Origin: Halotia branconii CENA392
GTDB lineage: Bacteria; Cyanobacteriota; Cyanobacteriia; Cyanobacteriales; Nostocaceae
Direction: 5' to 3'
Assembly (NCBI RefSeq): GCF_029953635.1
Contig: NZ_CP124543.1
Coordinates: forward strand, 310,001-374,000
Length of the DNA: 64,000 bases
Position numbers and translations under genes: made by a program. Under the pieces are notes generated by a model. That model saw only the letters and a list, made by a program, of their open reading frames with translations. It was not told the DNA's origin and searched no databases. Positions 44,168 to 54,261 of the stretch are shown piece after piece. How positions within the stretch are numbered: position 1 is the first letter of the stretch; every line of letters begins with the position of its first letter.

Positions 44168-44503
44168 ATGGCTTATATCTATATTCTTGAGTGCATCGAT
44201 GGTAGTTATTACACGGGTAGTACGACGGATTTAGAGCGAAGACTGTGGCAACATCAACAGGGAGAGGGTGCAAACCACACGGCAAAGCGGTTGCCTGTGA
44301 AGCTAGTTTTCTGCGAGTATTATGAACGCGTGGTAGATGCTTTTGAGCGTGAGAAGCAGGTACAAGGCTGGAGTCGTAAGAAGAAGCAAGCTTTGATTCT
44401 AGGGGATACAAATTTGTTGCATGAGTTAGCCGAATGTCAAAATGAAACTCATTACAGTAGGCTGGCTTCGACTTCGCTCAGCCAGCAAAAGAACGCTCCC
44501 TGA
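44168..44503 (+). CDS. GIY-YIG nuclease-domain protein
   Basis: 111 residues from ATG at 44168. The motif YIYILECIDGSYYTGSTTDL gives the GIY-YIG signature (YIY...YTG), with Arg in LERRLWQHQ, and EYYERVVDAFEREKQVQGWS holding the conserved Glu. This is the UPF0213/YhbQ-like single-domain group, of uncertain DNA-linked role. The last 20 residues (SRLASTSLSQQKNAP) are encoded by a GCTGGCTTCGACTTCGCTCA dispersed repeat, so the normal end was probably near residue 90 and the frame has been extended by an insertion. Confidence 0.85.
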   Translation: MAYIYILECIDGSYYTGSTTDLERRLWQHQQGEGANHTAKRLPVKLVFCEYYERVVDAFEREKQVQGWSRKKKQALILGDTNLLHELAECQNETHYSRLASTSLSQQKNAP

Positions 44504-44545
44504 GCGAAGTCGTAAAAGAACGCTCCCTGAGCGAAGTCGAAGGGA
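44462..44545. repeat. TTCGACTTCGCTCA palindromic repeats
   Basis: GGCTTCGACTTCGCTCAGCC is followed by two direct copies of AAGAACGCTCCCTGAGCGAA. The left part is read as the tail of the GIY-YIG gene. Similar sequence occurs at 43907-43932. Confidence 0.7.
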
Positions 44546-44597
44546 GCAGCGATGAAGAATTGGTGAGATAGCCAAAATAAGCTAATACTAAGAAGCG

Positions 44598-45509
44598 TTA
44601 TTGTGGACTTGAAATAGCTAGTCGTAAAATTGATAGCCCCAAAATGATCAAAAATAGGACTAGTCCAATTGTGCAGGCATAGCTAATTTCCAAGTTACTG
44701 AACGCTTGTTCATATAAATAGTAAACAATTGTTTTTGAGCTATTAAGTGGCCCTCCTTGAGTCATAATATAAACTTCTTCAAAGACTTTGGTGGCGGAAA
44801 TAGCTGAAATCACTCCTACTAATGCTAAATAAGGCTGCATCAAAGGTACAGTAATATCCCAGTGTTTGCTGATACCATCTGAGCCATCAATAGCTGCGGC
44901 TTCATATACATCAGCGGGAATTGATTGCAAACCCGCTAAATAAATCACCATATAGTAGCCCAATCCTTTCCATACAGTCACAGCCATAACGCTAGCCAGA
45001 GAGATAGGGATAATTTCTAGCAGTTTAGCTGGGCTAGTCAGCCAGGGAATACCTTCAGGAAAAATCCCTAAAGTCTGTAAGAACTGATTAAGTAGACCTC
45101 TTTCTGCATACAGCCATTTCCAAGCTATACCCGCAACTACCATTGAAATTACTACTGGTGTGTAATAAGCTGCTCTAAACCAATTCATCCCCCTTAGTTT
45201 GTCATTTACCAAAATCGCCAGTCCCAAGGGAGCAATTACCAAAATTGGCACTACACCCACAAGATAAAGAAAAGTGTTTTCCAAAGTTTTCCAAAAAACT
45301 GCGTCTTTCCACAGGCGTAAGAAATTGGCAAACCCGATCCATTTTGGTGGTTGAGCAATATCTTCGTAGCTAGTAAAGCTGAGATAAAATGCTTGCAATG
45401 CAGGCCAAAAAACAGTCAAAATCAAGATAAATAAAGCAGGTAACAAAAATAAATAAGGAGTTAGACGTTGTTTGAGCAACATCCAATCTTTAGGCATTAA
45501 TTGATTCAT
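44598..45509 (-). CDS. Sugar ABC transporter permease (MalF/UgpA-like)
   Basis: 303 residues, about six membrane spans (LFLLPALFILILTVFWPALQ, FLYLVGVVPILVIAPLGLAI, VVISMVVAGIAWKWLY and others). The EAA-loop is YEAAAIDGSDGISKHWDITVPLMQP, which contacts the ATPase and is diagnostic for the carbohydrate-uptake permease group. Start MNQLMPKDWMLLKQRLTPY. No binding protein, second permease or ATPase is visible nearby, so the rest of the system must lie elsewhere, as is common in cyanobacteria. The sugar cannot be told from the permease alone. Confidence 0.9.
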   Translation of the reverse strand: MNQLMPKDWMLLKQRLTPYLFLLPALFILILTVFWPALQAFYLSFTSYEDIAQPPKWIGFANFLRLWKDAVFWKTLENTFLYLVGVVPILVIAPLGLAILVNDKLRGMNWFRAAYYTPVVISMVVAGIAWKWLYAERGLLNQFLQTLGIFPEGIPWLTSPAKLLEIIPISLASVMAVTVWKGLGYYMVIYLAGLQSIPADVYEAAAIDGSDGISKHWDITVPLMQPYLALVGVISAISATKVFEEVYIMTQGGPLNSSKTIVYYLYEQAFSNLEISYACTIGLVLFLIILGLSILRLAISSPQ

Positions 45510-45660
45510 AAGGTGTTTTTTGAGTCATTTTTGGCGGCTGAATTTCCCGCCCATCATTAAATAACAGCGAAGAAAACTAATTAATATTACACGAACATTG
45601 ACAAACAAAAGCAGGAGACACAAAGCCCTTTTTACCTTTGTGCCTTAGTGTCTTGGTGGT

Positions 45661-47064
45661 TCATAAGTCAAATTCAATGGCTGGACGATGATCAATCCAA
45701 GGATTAGCTGCTTCTAATTGTGCTGCTAGACTAATCAAAGTGGTTTCAGCCGCAGGTTTACCAATCAGCTGCACACTTATGGGTAATCCATTACTATCAA
45801 AACCTACAGGAATTGCGATCGCAGGTTGTCCGGTGGCGTTTGCTGCTGGACAAGGGGCAACCCAGCGCACAATATTTTGGAATGTCTCTTCTGGACTGAG
45901 ATTAGACCATTCACCAATGCGAATCGGTGAATGTAAATAGACTGGTAATACCAACACATCTACAGTATCGAAAAAGGCCACTATTTGCCGTGCGACTATC
46001 TGCATTTGAGAAACCGCTTGCAGGTATTCAGCAACAGAACCCGTGCGGGCAAATAGCCAGCGATTTACAGGCTGCAATATTTCACTAGGTAGTCCTGAAG
46101 CTGCGATGCCAGCTTGCCACACGACTTGAAACGGTTCAACTAAGCCGCTGAAGTCAGGACATTTCTGTTCAACTTTGTGACCAAGTTGTTGTAATAAATC
46201 GACTGTTTTTAAAACACCTTGCTGACAGTTGGCATCAGCTTCGCCCAAGGGAGGAATACTAGTAGCAAAAGCTATTCGCAAAGCACCAAGTTTTTCTTGA
46301 GTGGCGGCGAGAAATGATGTTTCGGGGTCTTCTAGCCAATAAGCATCGCCTGTAACATAGCCAGAGATAGCATCTAACAAAGCAGCTGCATCAGCCACAG
46401 TCCGGGCAATCGGCCCATTGGTGGCAATTCCCGCATGGCGATCGCCTAATGGTGCTTTACTGACTCTTCCCCGTGATGGTTTGATACCCACCAAACCACA
46501 ACAAGCCGCAGGGCCGCGAATTGAACCGCCACCATCAGAACCTTGAGCGATCGCACATAATCCGGCTGCGACTGCTGCGGCTGCACCGCCACTAGAACCA
46601 CCTGGAGTATATTCTAAGTTCCAGGGATTTCTGGCTGGGGGAAATCCTGTAGGTTCGGTGTAAGGAAATGAACCTATTTCTGATGTTGCTGTTTTACCAA
46701 GAACAATAAACCCAGCTTGTTTAATCTTGGTTACAACTCCATCATCATATTCAGGAATATTATTTAGTAAAGCTGGATTTCCGTACGTACAAGGTACACT
46801 AGCTAAGGCGTTGAGGTCTTTAATCGAAATTGGTACGCCAAAAAACTGCGGTAGTTCTGAGGTAGTAATCAGCATTTGGGTTTTGGCTGTAGCATCTGCG
46901 ATCGCTAATTCTGCCGTTACCGTAAAATAACTTCCCAATTGGGGATTTAACTGCTGAATCCGTTTTAAATATATTTCTACTAACTCTAGTGGCGATACTT
47001 CCCGGCGACTTATTAACCGTGCCAACTCTAGTGCTGGGGTGAAAGCTAAATCAATTTCATTCAT
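45661..47064 (-). CDS. Amidase-signature family enzyme
   Basis: 467 residues. The Ser-cisSer-Lys triad is present: the Lys in PISIKDL (near 80), the cis-Ser in GSDGGGSIRGPAACCG and the nucleophile Ser within that Gly-Ser-rich stretch (TPGGSSGGAAAAVAAGLC precedes it). The C-terminus has ATGQPAIAIPVGFDSNGLPI, also typical. The family hydrolyses amides such as indoleacetamide, aryl amides or the Gln of Glu-tRNA; GatA itself is longer and has stricter motifs, so this is probably a stand-alone amidase. It lies 150 bases from the permease gene on the same strand with a CACAAAGCCC repeat between. Confidence 0.88.
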   Translation of the reverse strand: MNEIDLAFTPALELARLISRREVSPLELVEIYLKRIQQLNPQLGSYFTVTAELAIADATAKTQMLITTSELPQFFGVPISIKDLNALASVPCTYGNPALLNNIPEYDDGVVTKIKQAGFIVLGKTATSEIGSFPYTEPTGFPPARNPWNLEYTPGGSSGGAAAAVAAGLCAIAQGSDGGGSIRGPAACCGLVGIKPSRGRVSKAPLGDRHAGIATNGPIARTVADAAALLDAISGYVTGDAYWLEDPETSFLAATQEKLGALRIAFATSIPPLGEADANCQQGVLKTVDLLQQLGHKVEQKCPDFSGLVEPFQVVWQAGIAASGLPSEILQPVNRWLFARTGSVAEYLQAVSQMQIVARQIVAFFDTVDVLVLPVYLHSPIRIGEWSNLSPEETFQNIVRWVAPCPAANATGQPAIAIPVGFDSNGLPISVQLIGKPAAETTLISLAAQLEAANPWIDHRPAIEFDL

Positions 47065-47291
47065 GAGATTAGTTATTGGGCAGTTTTGTCTTTTTCTACA
47101 AGTTTCAAACTGGACTTGTTACTTTAGCAAAATTTACGGGAACTATAAATCTATCGCTCCTAAGATTTATTAATTAATCGGGATGCTTAGTTTCAACTAG
47201 GTTGGTTAGTCTCCTAACTAATCTATAACTTCATTGCAAAGACATTTTAATTGTTTTGCATCACCTTTTTACAAATCCCTTAGGGATATTT

Positions 47292-48779
47292 ATGGTTGAC
47301 TTAGAAAAACTTGTTAATGAATTACCACAAATTGTTCATCATTTGAACTTGACTATTGGTACTTCTCATGAAATCTTACAACAAGTTGTCCTGATTAATC
47401 AGGCTCAGGAACAACTACAAAATATTCAAAAATTAATTATTCAAGAATTAAGCTTTGCTAAAGTTAAAAATGCCGCAGTTGCTCAAGCAACCAGTTCATT
47501 GGTTGCTAATACTAATTTAGTAGATAGAGATATTAATCACAGATTAAGGTTTATTATAGAAAACTTTAGTAATTTAGAAATATCATTAACTGATCTACAA
47601 ACAAAAATTGATTACTGGCAGGAATGGGGTAATTTACTTCAGGCTCTAGCCGCGGATATTTTAAGTGACGCTCAATTAGTAAATCAATTAAATTGTCATA
47701 TTAACTATCTCAGTTTACCAGCTAAACTTAAATATTTTCGCAAAAAGCTAGAACATGATTTAGTATTTGGAAATTCTCTCAATCTCAAACAACAATCTTT
47801 ACAGATTAGTAGTGTTTCCGAAGAAATATTAGAAGTAAAGCAAAGGGTAGAGTACGTTCTTAATACAATTAAGAGTAGTCATAGTCTCTTAACTATTTTA
47901 TTAGGTATATCATCCTTTTTTGGTAAATCTGGCTTTACTTTAGAATGGTTAGATCATGAACACGAATTAATTGTGTCTAGTGATGGTAAGTTTCAAGAAT
48001 TAACAGAAATTATCGATGAATGTCAATTTTTTCAACAAGAAATTGATAGTTTGCTTTTAAGAAGTAAGACATTAAAATTACAAGCAGAAAAAGGCATTAT
48101 TAAGATTGAGCAAGAAAAGCCAAACGTTCAAGATACAGCAGAATTAACATCCAAGTTTTTAGAAAAAAAAACACAAAAGCTTTTCATCTTAGGACGTTCA
48201 ATTTTTGTTATAGCTTCAAGTTTAGTAGTTTTAGGTTTTGGCGGTTGGGTTAATCAAGACAAACTGCCTCATCTTCAACAACAAAGAGCGATCGCCAATC
48301 AAGAAACCGATGCAACTGCTAACTTTACAGCTGCTTTAAAACTTGGTATTGAAGCTTCCGCCTTGGTGCAAAGTCCACCTAATTCTCTCATAGTCTGGCA
48401 ACAAGCACAAAACAAATGGCAGCAAGCAATTAATTTATTAGCAAGTGTTCCTGAAGAAACATCAATTACTGCTAAAGCAAAGCAAAAATTAATTCGCTAT
48501 CAAATTAACTACAATGCCATTAGTCAAAAAGTGTTAATTGAAAAACAAGCATTGGCAAACTTAGAATCAGCCCACAAGTTAGCGATAGAAGCTGCTTTTT
48601 TTGTGCAAACTTCGCCTAATTCAGTGACAGTTTGGCAGCAAGCTAAAGCAAAATGGCAGCAAGCAATTAATTTATTAGAAGCTATTCCAGAAAATACTGC
48701 GGTCTCTTTACAAGCTAAGGAAATGCTTGCTAGCTATAAAACTAATTATGCAGCCATTAGTGCCATAGTGAAAAACTAA
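47292..48779 (+). CDS. Coiled-coil membrane protein with duplicated C-terminal module
   Basis: 495 residues from ATG at 47292 (AGGGA five bases upstream). The first 290 residues are helical and Leu/Gln rich (cytoplasmic coiled coil). One span follows ([20 protein letters not shown] near 310-330). Two copies of a roughly 75-residue module then follow: [38 protein letters not shown], and again [38 protein letters not shown]. The module is a helical hairpin of the kind found in cyanobacterial TPR-like periplasmic tails. Function unknown. The stop overlaps that of the convergent map gene by four bases. Confidence 0.75.
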   Translation: MVDLEKLVNELPQIVHHLNLTIGTSHEILQQVVLINQAQEQLQNIQKLIIQELSFAKVKNAAVAQATSSLVANTNLVDRDINHRLRFIIENFSNLEISLTDLQTKIDYWQEWGNLLQALAADILSDAQLVNQLNCHINYLSLPAKLKYFRKKLEHDLVFGNSLNLKQQSLQISSVSEEILEVKQRVEYVLNTIKSSHSLLTILLGISSFFGKSGFTLEWLDHEHELIVSSDGKFQELTEIIDECQFFQQEIDSLLLRSKTLKLQAEKGIIKIEQEKPNVQDTAELTSKFLEKKTQKLFILGRSIFVIASSLVVLGFGGWVNQDKLPHLQQQRAIANQETDATANFTAALKLGIEASALVQSPPNSLIVWQQAQNKWQQAINLLASVPEETSITAKAKQKLIRYQINYNAISQKVLIEKQALANLESAHKLAIEAAFFVQTSPNSVTVWQQAKAKWQQAINLLEAIPENTAVSLQAKEMLASYKTNYAAISAIVKN

Positions 48780-49603
48780 ACTTTGGTGCGATCGGTTAAA
48801 ATCTCATAACCAGTTTCTGTTACTAAAACTGTATGCTCAAATTGGGCTGACAAAGCATTATCTACAGTTACCGCTGTCCATCGGTCAGATAATATCCGGG
48901 TATGCTTAGAACCTGCATTTAAAATTGGTTCAATGGCTAATGTCATCCCCGCACGGAGTTTGACATTTGGCATGTACTGAGTCCGGAAGTTGAACACTGA
49001 AGGTTCTTCGTGCAGGTTACGGCCAACACCATGCCCGGTAAATTCTTCTACTACACTATAACCATTGGCTTTGACATGGTCTTCTATTGCCCCAGCTAAA
49101 TCAAGCAAGTATGCACCCGCCTTGACTTGTTCAATGCCTTTATAAAGAGATTCTTCAGCGACACGAATTAATTTAGCAGCTTCGGGAGTGACTTCGCCTA
49201 CGGCAATCGTAATGCAAGAATCACCATGAAAACCTTGATAATAAGCACCTGTATCTACTTTTAATACATCCCCAGCCCGAATTACTTTCTTGGCACTGGG
49301 GATACCATGCACAACTTCATTGTTAATACTAGAGCAAATAGAACCAGTAAAACCGTGATATCCTTTAAAGCTTGGTGTGGCATCCATTTCTCGGATACGC
49401 TTTTCTGCGTAAGCATCCAAGTCAGCTGTAGTCATACCTGGCTTGACTAACTCAGAAATTTCTTTAAGAACAGTAGCTACAATTTTTGCTGATTGCCGCA
49501 TAATTTCAATTTCACGCGGCGATTTAATTTCAATACCCCGGCGTTGTTTTTTTACAGGTGCAGGTTTAGTTTTCTGAGAAAGTAAATTACTGAAGATGTT
49601 CAT
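48776..49603 (-). CDS. map: Methionine aminopeptidase type I
   Basis: 275 residues with a short N-terminal extension of about 25. It removes the initiator Met from new proteins. All metal ligands are visible: [19 protein letters not shown] (two Asp), [15 protein letters not shown] (His) and AIEPILNAG (Glu), with the terminal Glu in [36 protein letters not shown] is the substrate-pocket segment. Cyanobacteria often carry two or more map paralogues. The gene stop overlaps the neighbouring convergent gene by four bases. Confidence 0.95.
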   Translation of the reverse strand: MNIFSNLLSQKTKPAPVKKQRRGIEIKSPREIEIMRQSAKIVATVLKEISELVKPGMTTADLDAYAEKRIREMDATPSFKGYHGFTGSICSSINNEVVHGIPSAKKVIRAGDVLKVDTGAYYQGFHGDSCITIAVGEVTPEAAKLIRVAEESLYKGIEQVKAGAYLLDLAGAIEDHVKANGYSVVEEFTGHGVGRNLHEEPSVFNFRTQYMPNVKLRAGMTLAIEPILNAGSKHTRILSDRWTAVTVDNALSAQFEHTVLVTETGYEILTDRTKV

Positions 49604-49942
49604 GGGAAATTAATAATTACCTGTGTTTTGGAGCTACAGTGGTAGTGTTTTTTCTAGGTTAGTTGAGAAAAATATCTATATTTACGTTAACTTATTTTTT
49701 GCCCCATGCTACATTGCGGTATTAGTTAAACTTAACACCTCAATTTTGCGTTTTGCCTGATTTAGCATCCCAGTAGAAATGTCTATTTTTACGACTCAAC
49801 CTTCTAAGCCTACCAGTTGTGCAGCTGCGATCGCCTTGTGCAAAACTTGATTAAACAAAATATCTGGCATGAGAGATTGTTACACGTTCCAAAGTCGTTC
49901 TACACTGACTGGATATATTTTAAGTTTTAACGGCTCCTTGTG
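49604..49942. promoter_or_regulatory. Divergent map/argB intergenic region
   Basis: About 340 bases. A GCTGCGATCGCCTTG HIP1 site is near 49823. No gene is seen, nor any repeat of the dispersed families. It should hold promoters for both genes; none is called with confidence. Confidence 0.35.
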
Positions 49943-50842
49943 ATGGTCAACGATTCTGAATACATCAGGCAAGCTGAAGCTACTCGTGTGCGTGTACTCA
50001 GCGAAGCATTACCTTACATTCAACAATTTGCCGGTCGCACGGTTGTTGTGAAATATGGTGGTGCGGCAATGAAAGATAGCGCCCTCAAAGACAAAGTTAT
50101 GCGGGACATTGTATTTTTATCCTGCGTCGGCTTGCGTCCCATCCTTGTACATGGGGGTGGCCCAGAAATTAATAGTTGGTTAAATAAACTGGGAATCGAA
50201 GCACAATTTAAGAATGGTCTGCGAGTTACCGATGCCCCCACAATGGATGTGGTCGAAATGGTGTTAGTCGGTCGAGTTAATAAAGAAATTGTTTCTTTGA
50301 TTAGCAGGGCTGGGGGCTTAGCGGTAGGACTTTGCGGTAAAGATGGTAACTTGATTACAGCCCGTCCTCAAGATCAAGAAGGCATTGGCTTTGTAGGGGA
50401 AGTCAGCAATGTCAATATCAAAGTTTTAGAAACTCTCTCTAGCAGTGGCTATATTCCGGTAGTCTCTAGCGTCGCCGCAGACGATAAGGGACAAGCTTAC
50501 AACATTAATGCTGATACCATAGCTGGTGAAATCGCTGCTGCACTAGGGGCAGAAAAGTTAATTTTACTGACTGATACACAAGGGATTTTTAAAGACTATA
50601 AAGATCCATCTACCTTGATTCCAAAAGTAGATATTCGTGAAGCCCGCGAACTGATTGCCAGTGGTGTAGTCAGTGGAGGGATGATTCCGAAAGTAAATTG
50701 TTGTGTGCGATCGCTTGCTCAAGGAGTCAGTGCAGCCCATATTATTGATGGACGCATTCCTCACGCTTTACTATTAGAAATCTTTACAGATGTTGGTATT
50801 GGAACCATGATTCTCGGTTCCCAGTTTATTCCAAAACGTTAG
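49943..50842 (+). CDS. argB: Acetylglutamate kinase
   Basis: 299 residues; GTG at 49940 and ATG at 49943 are both possible starts and I prefer ATG. The enzyme phosphorylates N-acetylglutamate in arginine synthesis and in cyanobacteria is controlled by PII. Motifs: [11 protein letters not shown] (substrate/ATP), [54 protein letters not shown] and [10 protein letters not shown] (nucleotide site). The N-terminal helix before ALPYIQQF is the arginine-sensitive segment seen in hexameric enzymes. No neighbouring arg genes. Confidence 0.97.
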   Translation: MVNDSEYIRQAEATRVRVLSEALPYIQQFAGRTVVVKYGGAAMKDSALKDKVMRDIVFLSCVGLRPILVHGGGPEINSWLNKLGIEAQFKNGLRVTDAPTMDVVEMVLVGRVNKEIVSLISRAGGLAVGLCGKDGNLITARPQDQEGIGFVGEVSNVNIKVLETLSSSGYIPVVSSVAADDKGQAYNINADTIAGEIAAALGAEKLILLTDTQGIFKDYKDPSTLIPKVDIREARELIASGVVSGGMIPKVNCCVRSLAQGVSAAHIIDGRIPHALLLEIFTDVGIGTMILGSQFIPKR

Positions 50843-51050
50843 TCAAAAGAGGCAGGGGAGCAGGGAGCAAGGGGGAAAAACACCAGACGGAGCTTGTACT
50901 CCGCTTGAGATGAGCGCCTTAGAAGGGCGGGGCATGTCTGCGACACGCTACGCGAACATACACATGTTCCGCTTTGCTCCACGCAGAGGGAAAAGGCTTG
51001 CTCCCCCTGCTCCCTGCCCCCTTCCCCTCTGCTTCTTCGGTGAATGAGGT

Positions 51051-51071
51051 AGGTGGGTAAATAGCCCACCT
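51051..51071. terminator. Hairpin between argB and the convergent gene
   Basis: AGGTGGG, loop of seven, CCCACCT, followed on the plus strand by GATAATTTTTAAGG with a short T-run. It can serve argB and, less well, the convergent gene ending at 51080. Confidence 0.6.
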
Positions 51072-51079
51072 GATAATTT

Positions 51080-51484
51080 TTAAGGATAAGTCAAAATAAT
51101 CCGCGATCGCTGCCTCAATGGTCTGTCATGTCTGGAATTATTGATAATCACCGGATTAACTAATGTTGAGTCACGAATTACAGGATTAACTAACGTAGGA
51201 TTAATTAGCGTTGAATTTCTCACTCTTTGCCTAACGCGTGGATAGGAATAAACGGGATAATTAGTGCGACTTGGCATCAGTCCCGTTGCTGGATCTACAG
51301 GCATGGGAGTAGAAATCGGACTACCGTAAATAAATGAACCAACAGCTGGCGAATTGTTAACTCCAGAAGCGCCATTAATCCAGATTACAGGCTGGGCGGC
51401 AACTGGGGCGCTCATAGCTGCTAAAGTTGCTAGAGTCATACCTACGCCCAAACAAATCAATGGCGAATGCTTGGTTTTTAGCAT
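51080..51484 (-). CDS. Secreted protein with TLVNPVI-type repeats
   Basis: 134 residues from ATG at 51484 (AGGTGA six bases upstream); the longer frame has no better start. The signal peptide LICLGVGMTLATLAAMSAPVAAQ ends at a clear AxA site. The mature chain is Asn/Pro/Arg rich and has the repeating element STLINPTLVNPVIRDSTLVN. Function unknown. It lies 55 bases downstream of the SipA-like gene on the same strand, so the two may be co-transcribed. Confidence 0.7.
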   Translation of the reverse strand: MLKTKHSPLICLGVGMTLATLAAMSAPVAAQPVIWINGASGVNNSPAVGSFIYGSPISTPMPVDPATGLMPSRTNYPVYSYPRVRQRVRNSTLINPTLVNPVIRDSTLVNPVIINNSRHDRPLRQRSRIILTYP

Positions 51485-51539
51485 ATTGTATTCACCTGGA
51501 TTTAATAAAGTGAATTTTAATGAGTTCCCTCTTAATTTA

Positions 51540-51785
51540 TTATTGCTCCAAGTGAGATTCAGGGGGGGTATCTGTGCTTTCAATATATTGGCTATCTAGA
51601 AGAAAGGCTCCTTTGGCAAAGCGAATACCCCAATATCCTCCAGGACGGCGGTCAATAACTATACCTTCTTCGCCAATACAAATCACATCTGGAGGACGTA
51701 ACATAGGCATGGGGTCTGCTGTTTTGACGTAAGGCGGTAGTGCCACGATACGGACTTTACTACCAATGGCAAATTCGTTAGACAT
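51540..51785 (-). CDS. sipA: SipA-like NblS-interacting protein (DUF3148)
   Basis: 81 residues from ATG at 51785 (MSNEFAIGSKVRIVALPPYV); upstream in-frame Met codes for filler. KTADPMPMLRPPDVI, GEEGIVIDRRPGGYWGIRFA and GAFLLDSQYIES are the conserved blocks of the cyanobacterial SipA family, a small SH3-like protein that binds the sensor kinase NblS and helps control light-stress responses. The size is right. Called by motif memory; the symbol follows the family. Confidence 0.85.
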   Translation of the reverse strand: MSNEFAIGSKVRIVALPPYVKTADPMPMLRPPDVICIGEEGIVIDRRPGGYWGIRFAKGAFLLDSQYIESTDTPPESHLEQ

Positions 51786-52317
51786 GCTAAAAAAGTTAGG
51801 AGTTTTGATTAACTCATAACTCATAACTCATAACTTATAACTTTTACTAGGGGATGAAATTAATTCGTAATTTATAGGACTTATGCACAGGTAACAGAAA
51901 ACGTAGACTGAAGGGCTTGCCGTAGGCTACAACAAAGGACGCAGCGAAAAGTTGTCATAGCGTAGCGGTAGCGAGTCTGCGAGCGTCGGAGGGTTTCCAA
52001 CGCCAGTTGTTCATACCATTTCACGAAATTATTGATACAAATTACTTTTCTTACTCCCCCTGCCTCCGGTCACTGAGTTTCGACTACGCTCAACTGCCGC
52101 GTAGCCGAAGTGCTGCTTCCCCTGCTTGCCCAAATGTATCAACTTTAAAGTGAAACGGTATAACCTACAGTTTGAGTTTAAAAACATGCCCTAGTCCCTG
52201 AACTTAACGAGATGTACCTTACTAAAACGATAAGCGCTATAGATGAAGAGAGAAAGGGAAAGAAGATAGAATTTGATCTCCTTTCCCACCTTCTGCAAGA
52301 AGTCTGGTAATTTTTGA
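51786..52317. repeat. Repeat-filled gap with nested insertion
   Basis: No gene. It has TAACTCATAACTCATAACTC direct repeats (51808-51840), AGGACTTATGCA (MITE end), then CGCAGCGAAAAGTTGTCATA and GGAGGGTTTCCAACGCCAG, which is the left half of the compound repeat seen at 35045, interrupted at 52013 by a MITE. The right half of the compound repeat is not seen after it. Confidence 0.7.
52013..52161. mobile_element. MITE-like element, TIR ATACCRTTTYAC (copy 2, inverted)
   Basis: 149 bases, reverse complement of the element at 42898-43055, with ends ATACCATTTCACGAAATTA and ACTTTAAAGTGAAACGGTAT. Interior CCTCCGGTCACTGAGTTTCG and CTCAACTGCCGCGTAGCCG match base for base over long runs. Inserted into an older repeat. 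Confidence 0.8.
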
Positions 52318-52806
52318 TTAGCGACTTTGTTGACGGCGTTGTCTCATATTTTCTTGAAATTGCTTGAGTTTAGCTTGCTGTTCCGGAGTCAAGATAGCTT
52401 GCATTTGCTGTTTCGATGACTCGCGGATTTGCCGCATTTGGGTTTTTTGTGCTTCAGTCAAATTCAATTCAACCCAACCCTTACGTTGACCTCGATTTGC
52501 TTGGCGTTGACCTTGACCTGCTTGGCGTTGCGCCTGACGTGCTTGCTTGGCAGCTGCCAATTTTGCTTTTTGTTCTGGGGTGAGAATTGCTTCAATTTTG
52601 GCGCGAGTGTCGCGACGAATTGATTGCATTTGGGCTTTTTGTGCATCTGTGAGTTCTAAGCCTTGCCAAGCGCCTCTTTGTTTTTTAGGAGTTTGGGCAA
52701 CAATCAAAGGTGAAGAGGAGGATGTTTGTGCTTTGACTGTAAAGGGAATTGCAGTTAAGGTTAGGGCAATTGCTCCAGCTATCAATGACAATGACTTAAG
52801 TTTCAT
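52318..52806 (-). CDS. Periplasmic Spy/CpxP-like LTxxQ protein
   Basis: 162 residues. The signal peptide is SLSLIAGAIALTLTAIPFTVKAQ. There are two related halves: LELTDAQKAQMQSIRRDTRA with AILTPEQKAKL, and LNLTEAQKTQMRQIRESSKQ with AILTPEQQAKL. The L-T-x-x-Q motif marks Spy/CpxP-type periplasmic stress chaperones. Between the halves is a Gln/Arg-rich spacer (AAKQARQAQRQAGQGQRQAN). It is divergent from a histidine kinase-response regulator pair, as CpxP is from CpxRA, although this kinase is of the NarX type, so it is plausibly the target or a modulator of that system. Confidence 0.85.
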   Translation of the reverse strand: MKLKSLSLIAGAIALTLTAIPFTVKAQTSSSSPLIVAQTPKKQRGAWQGLELTDAQKAQMQSIRRDTRAKIEAILTPEQKAKLAAAKQARQAQRQAGQGQRQANRGQRKGWVELNLTEAQKTQMRQIRESSKQQMQAILTPEQQAKLKQFQENMRQRRQQSR

Positions 52807-53055
52807 TTATGGCCTTGGTATTTTTCCTGGTTGGATGTCACCATCATAGAAACTTACATCCAGTAACTACATGAGGAGAAAGTCATGGTTATACCCATGA
52901 CTTTGGTCATGATTAAGTTGGCAAAAATCTGATTAATAATTATGTATAAATTACAGTAAATATATAAAATAGCTGTCAAAGTCAATATATTACTGTGAAG
53001 CAATTTATAACACGTTCAGAGTCCTTGCAAATCTAAAATTCCCATCTCAAAGAGT

Positions 53056-54261
53056 ATGAGCCGTCCCATTCAAATTACGAATCATCCTTTTCGGTTTCTG
53101 CTTTATTTAGAGTGGATATTATTAGCGATCGCTGTTTTTTCTGCCATACTACCGCCTTCACCACGCTTTTCTCCTAAGTTCCCTGAGCTAACAATATGTA
53201 GCCTCGTTTTATTTGGCTTAATGGGTTTAAGATTACCTACTAATAACAACTTTAGTAAAATTATCTATACGGCCAGTGAGATATTACTAATTTTAGTCAC
53301 TGGTATTTTTGGAGGAAGGTCTGCTCGACTATTTCCATTTTTATACATAATTTTAGTAACTCGTAGTTGTCTAATTTTTAAGTTACCTGGGCGTTTATTA
53401 GTTACTGGATTATCATTTATTTTCTTTTTATTAACACTGCAACATCGGTTTCCACGATTTCCTTTACGGCCACAAGACCAAGAACGTTTTCGGTTTTTTA
53501 GTTTTAGTTTAGCTTTAATATTTGGTTTGAGTTTAGTTTTTGTACTACTATTAATGAATGCAGTCTTATCGGAACGGCAAAGTCGAGAAGAATTAGCGAT
53601 CGCTCATGAAAAACTGCGGCAATATGCCCTGCGGATTGAAAATCAAGCTACCTTAGAAGAACGTAACCGCATCGCTCGTGAAATTCATGATTCATTGGGG
53701 CATTCTTTAACTGCTTTAAATCTTCAATTAGAAACTGCTTTAAAATTATCTCAATCTAACCCAAATAAGTCACAAAGTTTCTTGATGCAAGCTAAAGAAT
53801 TAGGCTCAAAAGCATTACAAGATGTGCGACAATCTGTTTCAACGATGCGTTCTAATCCTTTACAAGAAAAATCTTTAACCCAGGCAATTCATTTATTAGC
53901 AGAAGATTTTCATCGTTCAAATGGTATTTTACCCATTTGTCAAATCAGTCTTGATCACTCTCTATCTGCGGAAGTTAACACTGCTATATATCGAATTATT
54001 CAAGAATCATTAACTAATATTTCTAAATATGCAGAAGCTACAGAAATTAAATTAGATATCATGATGACTAAAGGTAGTTTATATTTGATGATTCAAGATA
54101 AGGGTAAAGGTTTTGATATTCAGCAAAATACTACTGGTTTTGGATTACAAAGTATGCGCGATCGCACTTTAGCTCTGGGAGGTAAATTTAATATTAATAG
54201 TACTCCTGGTTCTGGTTGTCAAATTATAGTTGATATTCCCTTATCAAGGTTGATCCGATGA
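53056..54261 (+). CDS. Membrane sensor histidine kinase, NarX/DesK (HisKA_3) type
   Basis: 401 residues. Four or five spans lie within the first 180 residues ([61 protein letters not shown]). A short coiled coil leads to the phosphorylation block [20 protein letters not shown] (His near 212) and an HATPase domain ([35 protein letters not shown]). There is no separate periplasmic sensor domain, so the signal is likely membrane-borne, as in DesK. The stop overlaps the regulator ATG by four bases (ATGA), showing tight coupling. Confidence 0.95.
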   Translation: MSRPIQITNHPFRFLLYLEWILLAIAVFSAILPPSPRFSPKFPELTICSLVLFGLMGLRLPTNNNFSKIIYTASEILLILVTGIFGGRSARLFPFLYIILVTRSCLIFKLPGRLLVTGLSFIFFLLTLQHRFPRFPLRPQDQERFRFFSFSLALIFGLSLVFVLLLMNAVLSERQSREELAIAHEKLRQYALRIENQATLEERNRIAREIHDSLGHSLTALNLQLETALKLSQSNPNKSQSFLMQAKELGSKALQDVRQSVSTMRSNPLQEKSLTQAIHLLAEDFHRSNGILPICQISLDHSLSAEVNTAIYRIIQESLTNISKYAEATEIKLDIMMTKGSLYLMIQDKGKGFDIQQNTTGFGLQSMRDRTLALGGKFNINSTPGSGCQIIVDIPLSRLIR

